Counted from the first letter of the stretch, positions 33,346-43,222 are shown. The stretch is DNA of 64,000 nucleotides from Clostridia bacterium (GCA_017467585.1 JAFUSR010000004.1:498178-562177); one strand, 5' to 3'. The notes: generated by a model from the sequence alone, not told the origin. Made by a program: numbers and translations.

Positions 33346-33377
33346 AAAAAAACATGAAAATTTTTCATGTTTTTTTA
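33346..33377. terminator. Bidirectional terminator between thiI and the PBP gene
   Basis: Nearly self-complementary AAAAAAACATGAAAA / TTTTTCATGTTTTTTT stem between converging genes. Confidence 0.85.
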
Positions 33378-35555
33378 ATGGGCAATCAACTTAATATGAT
33401 TGCTTTCGGTTGAAATTTCCTGTCTGCTTTCGACAACAAAATATTCATAAAACTCGTTTTCTTCAGCCGACAAGTCTACAAAACTAACTGGCCCACTAAC
33501 ATATAAAATTTTATCTAAAAACTGCAAATTTCCATTGTTTTGCCTGTAAATTTGATATATACAATTGCGTTTTGCACTAAATTTTATGGTTGGTTTGCTG
33601 TTTTCAAGATTTTCAATTTCAATAACAAGTGTGTCAGTATTGTCGCTTTTTGGAGGAGTGAAATGCCGGTTAAAAATGTCGCTTTGTGTTCCGAATATGT
33701 CTTCTTCCAAAATGTGTTTAGCCAATGCTTGGTCACTCAGGGTTACTTTCACAATTCCGTTTGGCTTGGTAAAATTTTGTGGAGACTTTTCTCTGTAAAT
33801 TGAATTCATAATTTTTGAATTAATTATAGTTGGAAATGTTGCACCAGTAACATTTTGGTTAAGCTTAGATGAGTTATCGTCTGTTCCAATCCAAGTCAGA
33901 GTGGTGTAGTCTGTTGTGTAACAAACATTATATGCATCGCTGTTGCCGTCTTTGTTTCCAACGGTGCCTGTTTTGCTTGCAACGTCAAACTCAAGGTTGA
34001 GTCTTTTTGCTGTTCCGCTTTTTGCTACATCTCTTAAACAGTCTGTAATTAGATATGCTGTTCCTTCCGTCATTGCTTTAGACAAGAATAGCTGGCGATT
34101 GTAAACTAGTTTTCCATTTTCTTTAATTGATTTAATAAATTGACTCTGACAAAATTGTCCGCTAGAGGCTAAGCACATATATGCATCAGCAAGTTGTTTT
34201 AACGTATGACCATTTGTAAATCCGCCGAGCGCTAGTGCCAGGTTTCTGTCTTTTGGGTCAAAAGTCAACCCCAATTGTTTAGCAAATCCAACACAATAGT
34301 TGATTCCAACATCACTAAAAACTTTCACTGCCGGCACATTTAATGACCTTTTTATCGCTTCTCGAACCGATACTTCCCCTCGGTATTTTTTGTCAAAGTT
34401 TTCTGGCATGTAACCACCATAGTTAACAGGGCTGTCTTCAACAAAACTCGCTGGGCTAAATTTGCCAGTTTCAAAAGCTGGAGCATAAACTAATAGTGGT
34501 TTAATTAGTGAACCAGGTTGCCGTCTTATTAAGTTAATGTCAGCTTTTCCATTATTTGCGAGTGCAACCACTGCTTTAGATTTGTTGTCGACAACAATAC
34601 ATGCCTTATTGGCATTAAAATCCATGTCTGCTGACTTTAGGGAATTTTCAACACTTTCTTGAATTTCAGGATTAAAATATGTCTCTATTTCAACTTCCAG
34701 GTTCTTAAGCTGATTTTCATTCACATGCAGAATTTTGCATGCTTCGGCGATTACCCCCTTACGGTATTGATTGATGTCGGATTTGTTCTTTTTAACAATA
34801 GCAGGATCTTCCTTTATTGCTTGCATATATTCAGACTCTGAAATTTTTTTTGAATCCTTCATAAGTCTCAAAATTAAGTTTTTTCTTTTCGTGGCCGTTT
34901 CTTTGTGTGAAACTGGATCATAAACACTAGGGGCATTAATTGTGCTTGCGAGCAGAGCGCTTTCAGATATTGTCAGTTCAGATGCGCTTTTGCCAAAATA
35001 AAATTGACTTGCATTTTCAATTCCATAACAGCCGTTACCAAAATAGATTGAATTTAAATAAACTTCCAAAATTTGATCTTTGCTCAGTTTGTTTTCTAAT
35101 TCTTTTGCCAGCTTTATTTCTTTCAGTTTTCTTGTGAGTGTTTTTTCGCTCGAGAGTTGAGTGTTTTTAATAACTTGCTGTGTTATTGTGCTGCCACCTT
35201 GTTTGTGTGAGGGGTGAAAGATGTTGTTTTTGATTGCTCCCAAAATTCTAATATAATCAACTCCGTGGTGCTGATAAAATCTCTTGTCTTCAACACTAAC
35301 AAAGGCATCAATGGTCTGTTTGCTTAAGCTTTTAATTGAAATGCTATTGTTTTGACTAAATCTAAGGGTAGAATAGTTTCCGTTGGTGTCAACAATTTTA
35401 ATGCTATGGTTGTTTGCGAGAGCGAGCTTTGACTCATCGAGTTTTGTGCCGGCGGTCACCGAAAAATAATAGCCAAAGGCAAATGTTACGCTGCCAACAA
35501 CAATTAGCAAAACGGTTAAAATAAAGAATTTCAGCACTTTCTTTACTTTATTCAT
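33375..35555 (-). CDS. Class A penicillin-binding protein (PBP1A family)
   Basis: 726 aa bifunctional peptidoglycan synthase. Membrane anchor at about 9-31; glycosyltransferase (GT51) domain with SVEDKRFYQHHGVDY, GGSTITQQVIKN and EVYLNSIYFGNGCYGIE; transpeptidase domain with S-L-I-K (RQPGSLIKPLLVY), S-L-N (KRSLNVPAVKV) and K-T-G (SKTGTVGNKDG). A C-terminal fibronectin-like stretch of about 90 residues follows. Monocistronic, divergent from miaB. No ribosome site is seen before the ATG. Confidence 0.93.
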   Translation of the reverse strand: MNKVKKVLKFFILTVLLIVVGSVTFAFGYYFSVTAGTKLDESKLALANNHSIKIVDTNGNYSTLRFSQNNSISIKSLSKQTIDAFVSVEDKRFYQHHGVDYIRILGAIKNNIFHPSHKQGGSTITQQVIKNTQLSSEKTLTRKLKEIKLAKELENKLSKDQILEVYLNSIYFGNGCYGIENASQFYFGKSASELTISESALLASTINAPSVYDPVSHKETATKRKNLILRLMKDSKKISESEYMQAIKEDPAIVKKNKSDINQYRKGVIAEACKILHVNENQLKNLEVEIETYFNPEIQESVENSLKSADMDFNANKACIVVDNKSKAVVALANNGKADINLIRRQPGSLIKPLLVYAPAFETGKFSPASFVEDSPVNYGGYMPENFDKKYRGEVSVREAIKRSLNVPAVKVFSDVGINYCVGFAKQLGLTFDPKDRNLALALGGFTNGHTLKQLADAYMCLASSGQFCQSQFIKSIKENGKLVYNRQLFLSKAMTEGTAYLITDCLRDVAKSGTAKRLNLEFDVASKTGTVGNKDGNSDAYNVCYTTDYTTLTWIGTDDNSSKLNQNVTGATFPTIINSKIMNSIYREKSPQNFTKPNGIVKVTLSDQALAKHILEEDIFGTQSDIFNRHFTPPKSDNTDTLVIEIENLENSKPTIKFSAKRNCIYQIYRQNNGNLQFLDKILYVSGPVSFVDLSAEENEFYEYFVVESRQEISTESNHIKLIAH

Positions 35556-35610
35556 CTATGTAAGTATTTGTCAAAAATTGTAAAAATATTACAAATGTTG
35601 TGGCAAAGTG

Positions 35611-35639
35611 TTGAAAATTATTCACCTTTAATTTATAAT
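35611..35639 (+). promoter_or_regulatory. Sigma-A promoter for miaB-mutS-mutL
   Basis: TTGAAA at 35611-35616 and TATAAT at 35634-35639, spacer 17. Confidence 0.7.
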
Positions 35640-35679
35640 ATAAATTGTAAATTAATTAACTATGCTAATTGGAGCTTTT

Positions 35680-37056
35680 ATGAAATATTACATTAACACT
35701 TACGGCTGTCAAATGAATGTGCACGAATCAGAAAAAATGGCAGGAATACTTGAAAAAATGGGCTACACACTTGCAGAAAACGATGCGGTAGCCGATGTTG
35801 TTGTGTTTAACACCTGTGCAGTGCGTGAGAGTGCTGAGCAAAAGATTTTTGGAAACATTGGAATGCTTAAAAACGTTAAAGCCAAAAATCCAAACATGAT
35901 TATTGCTGTTTGTGGTTGCATGAGCCAACAAAAGGGCTATCCAGAATTAATACTCAAAAAATATCCTTATGTTGATATTATTTTTGGAACGCACAACATT
36001 GCCAAGCTTCAAGAATTTTTGGTTCAAAAACAAACAAAAAAGCATGTTGTTGAGGTTGTAGAAACCGAGGACATTCGTTTGCGTGATAGCATGGAGCCAA
36101 CAAGAACCAGTGGAACAAACGCCTGGGTTAACATTAACTATGGTTGCAATAACTTTTGCACATATTGCATTGTTCCATATGTTCGTGGCAGAGAAGTTTC
36201 AAGGCCAATGGAAGACATTGTTTGCGAGGTAGAATCACTTTTAAAGCAGGGCTACAAACAAATAACACTGCTTGGTCAAAATGTAAACAGCTATGGCAAC
36301 GATATGGCAGACGAGAACATAACATTTGCTAATCTTTTGAAACAGATAGACAATCTTCCTTATAAGTTCCGTTTACGTTTTATGTCGAGCCACCCAAAAG
36401 ACCTTTCAGAAGATGTTGTAAAAGTCATGGCAAACTCAAAGAATATTTGTCATTATTTGCACTTGCCAGTTCAAAGTGGCAGCAACAAAATTTTAAAAGC
36501 CATGAACAGAAACTACACGCACGAACACTATATGTCGCTTATTGATATGTGCAGAAAACATATGTCAGACATTGAATTTTCATCTGACTTTATTGTTGGT
36601 TTTCCAGGAGAAACCGAAGAAGATTTTGAAGACACAATAAAGCTTGTAAAAAAAGTTAAATATCAACAACTTTTTACATTCATTTATAGCAAACGTAAGG
36701 GCACTGTCGCCGAAAAAATGCCAAACCAAGTAGACATAAAAACAAAGCATCAAAGGCTTTCTAAACTCATTGAAATTCAAAGAGAGATTGCAACAGAAAT
36801 CTCTTCAAAATATATAGGTAAAAAACTCGAAGTTTTGGTTGAAGGAATTCATCCAAAGAAAAAGGGCTATCTTTTGGGATCAACTGACTTTGGAAAAACA
36901 ATTAGTTTTGAAGGAGCAGAAGATCTTCTTGGAAGTTTTGTTTTGGTTGAAGTTCAAAAATCAAACAACACATCTCTTTCTGGAAAGATTGTTGACATTT
37001 TAGAAAAATCAAACAGCGAATATCGTTTGCCGCTAGACAAAATTAGGAGAAAATAA
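35680..37056 (+). CDS. miaB: tRNA-2-methylthio-N6-dimethylallyladenosine synthase MiaB
   Basis: 458 aa radical-SAM methylthiotransferase modifying A37 of tRNAs that read UNN codons. N-terminal UPF0004 domain (NTYGCQMNVHESEK) binds one iron-sulfur cluster; the radical-SAM C-x3-C-x2-C motif is GCNNFCTYCIVPYVRG; a TRAM domain ends the protein. ATG 35680 follows TTGGAGC; an in-frame ATG at 35662 would put the site within the coding sequence. The stop overlaps the mutS start, a common clostridial arrangement. Confidence 0.96.
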   Translation: MKYYINTYGCQMNVHESEKMAGILEKMGYTLAENDAVADVVVFNTCAVRESAEQKIFGNIGMLKNVKAKNPNMIIAVCGCMSQQKGYPELILKKYPYVDIIFGTHNIAKLQEFLVQKQTKKHVVEVVETEDIRLRDSMEPTRTSGTNAWVNINYGCNNFCTYCIVPYVRGREVSRPMEDIVCEVESLLKQGYKQITLLGQNVNSYGNDMADENITFANLLKQIDNLPYKFRLRFMSSHPKDLSEDVVKVMANSKNICHYLHLPVQSGSNKILKAMNRNYTHEHYMSLIDMCRKHMSDIEFSSDFIVGFPGETEEDFEDTIKLVKKVKYQQLFTFIYSKRKGTVAEKMPNQVDIKTKHQRLSKLIEIQREIATEISSKYIGKKLEVLVEGIHPKKKGYLLGSTDFGKTISFEGAEDLLGSFVLVEVQKSNNTSLSGKIVDILEKSNSEYRLPLDKIRRK

Positions 37057-39650
37057 TGGACAAAAAAGAACCAACTGCCATGATGCGACAATATCTTGCA
37101 ACCAAGGGAGAATATCCAGATTGCATATTGTTTTATCGTCTGGGTGATTTTTATGAGATGTTTTATGAAGATGCAATTTTGGCTTCAAGAATTTTGGAAC
37201 TAACACTCACCGGAAAGGATTGCGGACTAGATAAGCGTGCTCCAATGTGTGGAGTGCCTTACCACGCAGCAAAACAATACATCGCCAAACTTGTTGAAAA
37301 TGGCTACAAGGTTGCAATTTGTGAACAAATGACACCACCATCTGCAAATTACAAAGAGTTAGTCAAAAGAGAAGTGGTTCAAATTGTAACCCCAGGAACA
37401 GTTCTCGAAAGTGATGCACTAGATAGTTCATCTAACAACTTTTTGATGTATATTCATGTCGATGGTGACAAAGTCGGAGTTTGTTATAGTGATATTTCAA
37501 CAGGGCTAATGGAAATGACCGAGTTTGATGGCCCAGATTATGTTAAACTTTTAGATGACATTTTAATTAGAGTTAGACCAAAAGAAATTTTATGTAATAG
37601 TGCAGCAATCGAACTTGCTGCAAGTTTGTCTTGCGTTAAAAATAGTTATGTTCCTGCGTTTGAAATATATGAGGGAAAGCACTCGTCTCCAGCTGCTGCA
37701 AAAAACTTTTTGTTGGAGCAGTTTGAGGTTCAAAGTCTCACTGTGTTTGATGCAGAGGGCAAAAAATTTGGAATTTTGGCTACAGCAAAACTGTTGGATT
37801 ATGTTTTTGAAACACAAAAAAGATCAATATCTAACCTTAAAAAGCTGTCGACAATAAAAGACCAAGCATATGTTCATTTAGACATCGCAGCAAGACGCAA
37901 TCTAGAACTTGTTGAAAACATGTCGCTCCGAAAAAAATATGGCAGTCTGCTATGGCTTTTAGACCAAACAAAAACCTGCATGGGCGCAAGAAAAATGCGT
38001 TCCTTTGTTGATAAGCCACTCACAAATGTAAGACAAATTAATGAAAGACTAAACGCTGTGGATGAGCTCAGACAAAATTATATTTTGCGTGAAAACTTGC
38101 AAGAAGCTCTTCAAAACATTGGAGACATTGAACGACGCTGCGGAAAGATTAGTGCAAACACAATTCTTCCAAAAGAATTATATAGCCTGGCAACTTCTCT
38201 AGAGAGAGTTTCAGGAATCAAAAATTTGATTAGTGGTTGCAGCAGCAAACTTATTCAAAAACTCAACGATCAAATGATCAACTTCGACAGTCTTGCAGCA
38301 TTTTTAAAATCTGCAATATCAAGCGAAGCGCCAGCAGTTATGAAAGATGGTGGCTACATTGCTGATGGCTACAGTCAAGACCTGGATTCACTTAGAAATG
38401 CCAAAGAATATGGAAAGGTGTGGCTTGCTCAGTTAGAACAATCAGAAAAAGAAAAAACTGGAATTAAGAATTTAAAAACAGGTTATAACCGAGTGTTTGG
38501 ATATTATATCGAAGTAACAAACGGAAGTCTTGCTAATGTTCCAGATTATTACATCAGAAAACAAACCACAACAACTGCCGAAAGATTTATTATTCCTGAA
38601 CTTAAAGAAATGGAATATAAGATTTTAAATAGCACAGAAGAGGCTTTAAAACTTGAGAGCGAACTTTACATAAAAATAAAACAAAAAATGCAACAGCATA
38701 TAAGTGAAATGCTTATGTCGTCAGACGCCATTGCAACACTTGATTGTCTTTTGAGCTTAGCGGTTGTTGCTGCAAAAAACAACTATTGCAAGCCTGTTGT
38801 TTCAGACAAATCTAACGCAATCAAAATTATCAATGGAAGACACCCAGTCGTTGAGGCAATGATGGCAACATCAGAGTTTGTCCCTAACGACTGCATTTTG
38901 GATGATACAACAAAAACAATGCTCATAACTGGTCCTAACATGGCCGGAAAGAGCACATATATGCGTCAAGTAGCAATAATAACACTCATGGCTCACATGG
39001 GCAGTTTTGTTCCTGCAACTAGTGCGGAGATATGCACGGTAGATAGAATTTTCACTCGTGTTGGTGCAACTGATGAACTTGCGTTTGGTCAAAGCACATT
39101 TATGGTAGAAATGAACGAGGTTGCAAACATAATCGCTAATGCAACAAACAAGAGTTTAATTATTTTAGACGAGGTCGGCAGGGGAACAAGCACTTATGAC
39201 GGACTGAGCATTGCATGGGCAATTCTGGAGTATATAACAAAACATATCGGAGCCAAAACTTTGTTCTCAACCCACTATCACGAACTAACCACACTAGAAG
39301 GCCAGTTAGATGGCGTTAAAAACTATAAGGTTATGGTCAAAGAATTTGGTGGTGATATTATTTTTCTTCACAAAATTGGAAGAGGCAGCGCAAACCGTAG
39401 CTTTGGAATAGAGGTTGCAAAACTCGCTGGTCTTCCAGAAGAAATGCTTGCTCGCGCAAAACAAATTTTAGCTCACGAAGAGTCAACAGCAAAAAACACT
39501 AGCATCGGCGAAGACGGCAAAGTTTTTGAAAACATAAAACCACAAGAGAGAGAAGTCTTAAACATAATTAGTGAACTAGACATAAACAACATTCCGCCAA
39601 TCGTTGCCTTCACAACGCTTAGCGAACTAATTGAAAAACTCAAAAAATAA
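37056..39650 (+). CDS. mutS: DNA mismatch repair protein MutS
   Basis: 864 aa. The mismatch-binding F-Y-E motif is in LGDFYEMFYEDA near residue 35; connector, lever and clamp domains follow; the ATPase has Walker A GPNMAGKST, Walker B LIILDEVGRGTSTYDG and STHYHELT. The last 60 residues contain the helical dimerisation region. Coupled to miaB at its start; mutL follows 12 bases after the stop. Confidence 0.97.
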   Translation: MDKKEPTAMMRQYLATKGEYPDCILFYRLGDFYEMFYEDAILASRILELTLTGKDCGLDKRAPMCGVPYHAAKQYIAKLVENGYKVAICEQMTPPSANYKELVKREVVQIVTPGTVLESDALDSSSNNFLMYIHVDGDKVGVCYSDISTGLMEMTEFDGPDYVKLLDDILIRVRPKEILCNSAAIELAASLSCVKNSYVPAFEIYEGKHSSPAAAKNFLLEQFEVQSLTVFDAEGKKFGILATAKLLDYVFETQKRSISNLKKLSTIKDQAYVHLDIAARRNLELVENMSLRKKYGSLLWLLDQTKTCMGARKMRSFVDKPLTNVRQINERLNAVDELRQNYILRENLQEALQNIGDIERRCGKISANTILPKELYSLATSLERVSGIKNLISGCSSKLIQKLNDQMINFDSLAAFLKSAISSEAPAVMKDGGYIADGYSQDLDSLRNAKEYGKVWLAQLEQSEKEKTGIKNLKTGYNRVFGYYIEVTNGSLANVPDYYIRKQTTTTAERFIIPELKEMEYKILNSTEEALKLESELYIKIKQKMQQHISEMLMSSDAIATLDCLLSLAVVAAKNNYCKPVVSDKSNAIKIINGRHPVVEAMMATSEFVPNDCILDDTTKTMLITGPNMAGKSTYMRQVAIITLMAHMGSFVPATSAEICTVDRIFTRVGATDELAFGQSTFMVEMNEVANIIANATNKSLIILDEVGRGTSTYDGLSIAWAILEYITKHIGAKTLFSTHYHELTTLEGQLDGVKNYKVMVKEFGGDIIFLHKIGRGSANRSFGIEVAKLAGLPEEMLARAKQILAHEESTAKNTSIGEDGKVFENIKPQEREVLNIISELDINNIPPIVAFTTLSELIEKLKK

Positions 39651-39661
39651 AGGAGAAACCT

Positions 39662-41641
39662 ATGGCAAAAATTAATGTCTTAGATAGTTCAATTTATAAC
39701 TTAATTGCTGCTGGAGAAGTTGTTGAAAAACCAGCAAGCGTTGTCAAAGAATTAATAGAAAACAGCATAGACGCAGGGGCAAAGAACATCAAAGTTGAAA
39801 TTTTAGATGGTGGAATCAAAGAGATTCGTGTAACCGATGATGGTTCAGGAATTGAAAAAGAATATCTAACCAAGGCTTTTTTGCCACATGCCACAAGCAA
39901 AATTGAAAAGGCTAGTGACCTTGATAACATTTTTACACTTGGTTTTCGTGGTGAGGCTCTTGCAAGCATAGCTGCTGTTTCTAACGTAAAAATGACATCA
40001 AAAGTTGCAAATGAAGAACTGGGAAATACAATCACTCTTTCTGCAGGCAAAATTGTTAATCAGTCTGCTATTGGTGCAGCAAATGGAACAACAATTGTGG
40101 TTTCAGATTTGTTTTTTAATGTTCCAGCGCGTGCAAAGTTTTTAAGGAAAGCCAAATCTGAAGAACAAGACATTACAAACATAATAGAGAGGGTTATTTT
40201 GGCAAATCCAGCCCTTAACATATCTTATTATGCCGATGGCAAACAGGTTTTAGCAAGTCAAGGAAAAACACTCAAAGAAGCAATGTATTCTGTTTATGGC
40301 AAACAAGTTTTAACCGAAACATTAGAGGTTTCTGGTGGAAACCAAACAATAAAGGTTTTTGGATACATTGGCAGACCAAGTTATTCAAAACCAAATAGAA
40401 CTTATCAAACAGTCATAGTAAACGGAAGGTATATCTTAAATCAAACAATTTCAACGGCAGTTGCAAATGCTTATGGCGAAATGTTAATGAAGCGTAGATA
40501 CCCATTTTTTGTTCTCAAAATAGATGTAGATCCAACAGTTGTTGATGTAAATGTTCACCCAAACAAACTTGAAGTTAGGTTTTCAAATGCTGTTCCTGTT
40601 TATTCTGTGGTTTACGACGCAGTTTCAAGAGCGCTTAGCGAAATGGACTATGTTTTAGAGGTTGACACATCAACAGGAGAAGTGACGAAGCGCAGCGACA
40701 GCGACATTGCAATAAGCAACACTTTCTCTGCAAATTCTGCAGAAAGTGAGAGAACAAAACCACTAGAAAATGTTTATATGCCAACGAAATCGAAAGAGGT
40801 AGACAAAGCTGGCGTTAATTTGAATCCTTTTGCTGATTTATATAACATAAACTCACAGACGCAAAAAGAGCAACTTTCAGAAAAGATTTTAGATTCAACA
40901 ATAACACTTTCTAGTGCTGGTGACGCTGCGGCTGATGGTTTTGGCATTGGCAGCAAATTAATTGAAAAACTTGCAAGCAGCAATTCAACTCAACCAGACA
41001 ATGAATTTGTGAAGCCTAAAGCAACTCAGCAAAGCATGCTTCAAAGTGACGAACTCAACCGAATTAAAATCAAAACAATAGGCAAACTGTTTAACACATA
41101 CATATTGATAGAATATGGTGATAACTTATACATGATAGACCAACATGCTGCTCATGAGAGAATTTTATATGAGAAGTTCACAAAAGAGTATAATGCAAAG
41201 CGGCTTGTCATTCAGCCACTGATGTTTCCTTATATTTTAACTGTAAACCCAACCGAATTTACAATTCTCTCAGAGTGTTTAGACCAAATGAGAGAACTTG
41301 GTTTCGATATCGATGAATTTGGCGACAGAACATTTAAGGTTTCTGCACTTCCAATGCTTTTGTCAGACCTGAATTTTGACATGTTTTTTGAGGGATTTTT
41401 GTCAGAAACCAAATCAAACTTGTCAGCATTAAAACAATCAGATATGGTTAAAGAAAAGCTCATGCAGCACTCATGCAAGAGCGCGGTTAAAGCCGGAAAC
41501 GATCTTTCTAATTTAGAAATTGAAACATTATTTAAAGAAATGAACAACGAAAAAATTCCACTTTTCTGCCCACATGGCAGACCAATTGCGGTGAGAGTAA
41601 CTAAAACCGAAATCGAAAAGTGGTTTAAGAGGATAGTGTAA
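39662..41641 (+). CDS. mutL: DNA mismatch repair protein MutL (endonuclease type)
   Basis: 659 aa. N-terminal GHKL ATPase with AAGEVVEKPASVVKELIENS, DDGSGI, and LGFRGEALASIAAV; a variable linker (about 330-450); C-terminal domain with D-Q-H-A-x2-E-x4-E starting at Asp493, the metal-binding endonuclease motif found in bacteria without MutH. FCPHGRPI near the end is also conserved. GGAGAAACC precedes the ATG. Confidence 0.96.
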   Translation: MAKINVLDSSIYNLIAAGEVVEKPASVVKELIENSIDAGAKNIKVEILDGGIKEIRVTDDGSGIEKEYLTKAFLPHATSKIEKASDLDNIFTLGFRGEALASIAAVSNVKMTSKVANEELGNTITLSAGKIVNQSAIGAANGTTIVVSDLFFNVPARAKFLRKAKSEEQDITNIIERVILANPALNISYYADGKQVLASQGKTLKEAMYSVYGKQVLTETLEVSGGNQTIKVFGYIGRPSYSKPNRTYQTVIVNGRYILNQTISTAVANAYGEMLMKRRYPFFVLKIDVDPTVVDVNVHPNKLEVRFSNAVPVYSVVYDAVSRALSEMDYVLEVDTSTGEVTKRSDSDIAISNTFSANSAESERTKPLENVYMPTKSKEVDKAGVNLNPFADLYNINSQTQKEQLSEKILDSTITLSSAGDAAADGFGIGSKLIEKLASSNSTQPDNEFVKPKATQQSMLQSDELNRIKIKTIGKLFNTYILIEYGDNLYMIDQHAAHERILYEKFTKEYNAKRLVIQPLMFPYILTVNPTEFTILSECLDQMRELGFDIDEFGDRTFKVSALPMLLSDLNFDMFFEGFLSETKSNLSALKQSDMVKEKLMQHSCKSAVKAGNDLSNLEIETLFKEMNNEKIPLFCPHGRPIAVRVTKTEIEKWFKRIV

Positions 41642-41654
41642 AATTCATTAACAA

Positions 41655-41685
41655 AAAAAGGCAGTCAATTAGACTGTCTTTTTAA
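41655..41685. terminator. Bidirectional terminator between mutL and lexA
   Basis: AAAAAGGCAGTC / GACTGTCTTTTT stem (one G-T pair), five-base loop, between converging genes. Confidence 0.85.
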
Positions 41686-41702
41686 TACTGGTGTGGGGTA
41701 TA

Positions 41703-42302
41703 TTAATATTTACGAATTAAGCCAACAACAATTCCGAGAATAGAAACTTCTCCAACAATAATTGGTTCCATAGTGTCATTTTCTGGTTGAAGGCGATAAT
41801 AACCATTTTCTTTATAAAATCTTTTAACAGTGGCGCTGTCATCAACAAGGGCAACAACAATTTGACCATTGTTTGCAGTGTTTTGTTTTTTAACAATAAT
41901 TTTATCACCATTGTTAATTCCAATTTTAATCATGCTTTCGCCCTTAACATTGAGCATGAACAATTCTTCATTGTTATAATCAAAAAGGTTGGTTGGAAGT
42001 TCAAAGTAGTCTTCAATGTTTTGTTCAGCCAAAATGGGCTCGCCAGCAGCAACGCGACCAACAAGTGGAACGCCAGAAAGTTCTTGAGCATTAACAAGTT
42101 CAATCGCACGGTTTTTGCCTTTAGAACGGCGAATTATGCCTTGGTCCTCGCATTTTTGCAGATAATAGAAGATAGTAGATGTGCTAGCAAACTTCATGTG
42201 ATTGCACATTTCACGCACAGATGGAGTATATCCGTGTTCTCTAGTGAAATCATAAATAAATTTGATTAATTCTTGTTGTTTTTCATCAAAATTTTTGCTC
42301 AT
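41703..42302 (-). CDS. lexA: SOS repressor LexA
   Basis: 199 aa. N-terminal winged helix-turn-helix (EKQQELIKFIYDFTREHGY ... SVREMCNHMKFASTSTIFYY), cleavage site Ala86-Gly87 in VGRVAAGEP, catalytic Ser123 (GESMIKIGI) and Lys160 (SATVKRF). RecA-stimulated self-cleavage would relieve repression. ATG 42302 follows AGGTGG about seven bases upstream; an in-frame start 11 codons earlier has no site. A LexA-type box overlaps its own -35 element. Confidence 0.96.
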   Translation of the reverse strand: MSKNFDEKQQELIKFIYDFTREHGYTPSVREMCNHMKFASTSTIFYYLQKCEDQGIIRRSKGKNRAIELVNAQELSGVPLVGRVAAGEPILAEQNIEDYFELPTNLFDYNNEELFMLNVKGESMIKIGINNGDKIIVKKQNTANNGQIVVALVDDSATVKRFYKENGYYRLQPENDTMEPIIVGEVSILGIVVGLIRKY

Positions 42303-42333
42303 AACTTTCACCACCTTTATTCTTTCTAACAAC

Positions 42334-42363
42334 ATAATATCATAGATTATTTTAATAAATCAA
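42334..42363 (-). promoter_or_regulatory. lexA promoter
   Basis: Read on the minus strand: TTGATT (42358-42363) and TATTAT (42334-42339), spacer 18. Confidence 0.55.
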
Positions 42364-42374
42364 ACAATTGTTCT
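42361..42374. promoter_or_regulatory. LexA operator (SOS box) at lexA
   Basis: CAAACAATTGTTCT matches 8 of the 10 specified bases of the Gram-positive SOS box CGAAC-N4-GTTCG and overlaps the lexA -35 box. Confidence 0.65.
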
Positions 42375-42417
42375 AAAAATTTCAAAATTTTTTAAAAATT
42401 TTTTCTCAATGCCAAAC

Positions 42418-42446
42418 TTGACAAAATTTATATTATAGAATATATT
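42418..42446 (+). promoter_or_regulatory. Promoter for the Cys/His-rich protein gene
   Basis: TTGACA at 42418-42423 and TATATT at 42441-42446, spacer 17. AGAGGG precedes the ATG at 42474. Confidence 0.65.
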
Positions 42447-42473
42447 ATATTCGATATAAAAAGAGGGAAAATA

Positions 42474-42932
42474 ATGGATAAGTCTAAAGATAAAAACATT
42501 CCAAACGAAGAAATTTTTGAAAACTTTGGTTACAACCCAGATGCCGAACTTCACGAGGTAGATTTGCACGATTGCGAGTGCGAAGACGATTGTTGTTGCG
42601 AGCACGAACAAGATGGTTGCGAATGCGGACACCATCATCATGGTGCAAAAGTCCACAAAATTCATGGCTATCTCGACAAAAAAACAGGCAAGAGAATGTG
42701 TGTGATGGAAGACGACAAACTTTGTTCAAATTGTGGTGCTTGCGACATGTGTGACCTAGACCCAACAAAGGTTTGTGACAATTGTGGAAAATGCTTAGAT
42801 ATGCTTTCAACCGACGAAAAGGGCTATGTTCATGTTCCTATCGACAAAATTATCACACAAAGTGATGAACTTTCTGTTGAAGACCTCTATGCCATGTATG
42901 GGCTAGACGACCAAGACGACGAAGAAAAATAA
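42474..42932 (+). CDS. Cys/His-rich acidic metal-binding protein of unknown function
   Basis: 152 aa, no family recognised with certainty. Residues 30-65 carry a dense Cys/His/Asp/Glu cluster (DCECEDDCCCEHEQDGCECG followed by four His), and residues 80-105 hold a C-x2-C-x2-C-x2-C run plus a C-x2-C-x2-C run (LCSNCGACDMCDLDP and VCDNCGKC). The ends are acidic. Such spacing could bind zinc or an iron-sulfur cluster. It is divergent from lexA with its own promoter, ribosome site and terminator. Function unknown. Confidence 0.75.
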   Translation: MDKSKDKNIPNEEIFENFGYNPDAELHEVDLHDCECEDDCCCEHEQDGCECGHHHHGAKVHKIHGYLDKKTGKRMCVMEDDKLCSNCGACDMCDLDPTKVCDNCGKCLDMLSTDEKGYVHVPIDKIITQSDELSVEDLYAMYGLDDQDDEEK

Positions 42933-42957
42933 AAGATGGCTAAAACCATCTTTTTTT
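42931..42957 (+). terminator. Terminator after the Cys/His-rich gene
   Basis: AAAAGATGG / CCATCTTTT stem with a six-base loop and T run. Confidence 0.85.
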
Positions 42958-42989
42958 CTAGGAAATTTAAAACCAAACAATAAACATTT

Positions 42990-43060
42990 CACTCGTGGCG
43001 TGCGCTGGCGCTTGGGCTGAGCAAACTGGTCGCATAGCTCCCGTACGATGCCTTGTCCGC
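42990..43060. other. GC-rich non-coding stretch before tRNA-Trp
   Basis: Much richer in G and C than the surrounding intergenic DNA, with no convincing gene. It lies downstream of tRNA-Trp on the minus strand, past its terminator. Confidence 0.35.
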
Positions 43061-43067
43061 ATACAAT

Positions 43068-43102
43068 AAAAAATCCAAACCAAAAATGGTTTGGAATTTT
43101 TT
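43068..43102 (-). terminator. Terminator of tRNA-Trp
   Basis: AAAAAATCCAAACC / GGTTTGGAATTTTTT stem with one bulged base. Confidence 0.8.
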
Positions 43103-43103
43103 A

Positions 43104-43177
43104 TGGCAGGGGTGGAAGGAATCGAACCCTCCTCTGGAGTTTTGGAGACTCTCATTCTACCGATGAACTACACCCCT
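43104..43177 (-). tRNA. tRNA-Trp(CCA)
   Basis: 74 nt with encoded CCA. Acceptor AGGGGTG / CACCCCT, anticodon loop CTCCAAA with anticodon CCA, T loop TTCGATT. One A-C mismatch closes the anticodon stem. Confidence 0.95.
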
Positions 43178-43188
43178 AAGTGAGAACA

Positions 43189-43218
43189 AGTATAACACAG
43201 ACTGAAAACTATTGTCAA
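43189..43218 (-). promoter_or_regulatory. Promoter of tRNA-Trp
   Basis: Minus strand TTGACA (43213-43218) and TATACT (43189-43194), spacer 18. It lies back to back with the rnhA promoter. Confidence 0.75.
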
Positions 43219-43222
43219 TAAT

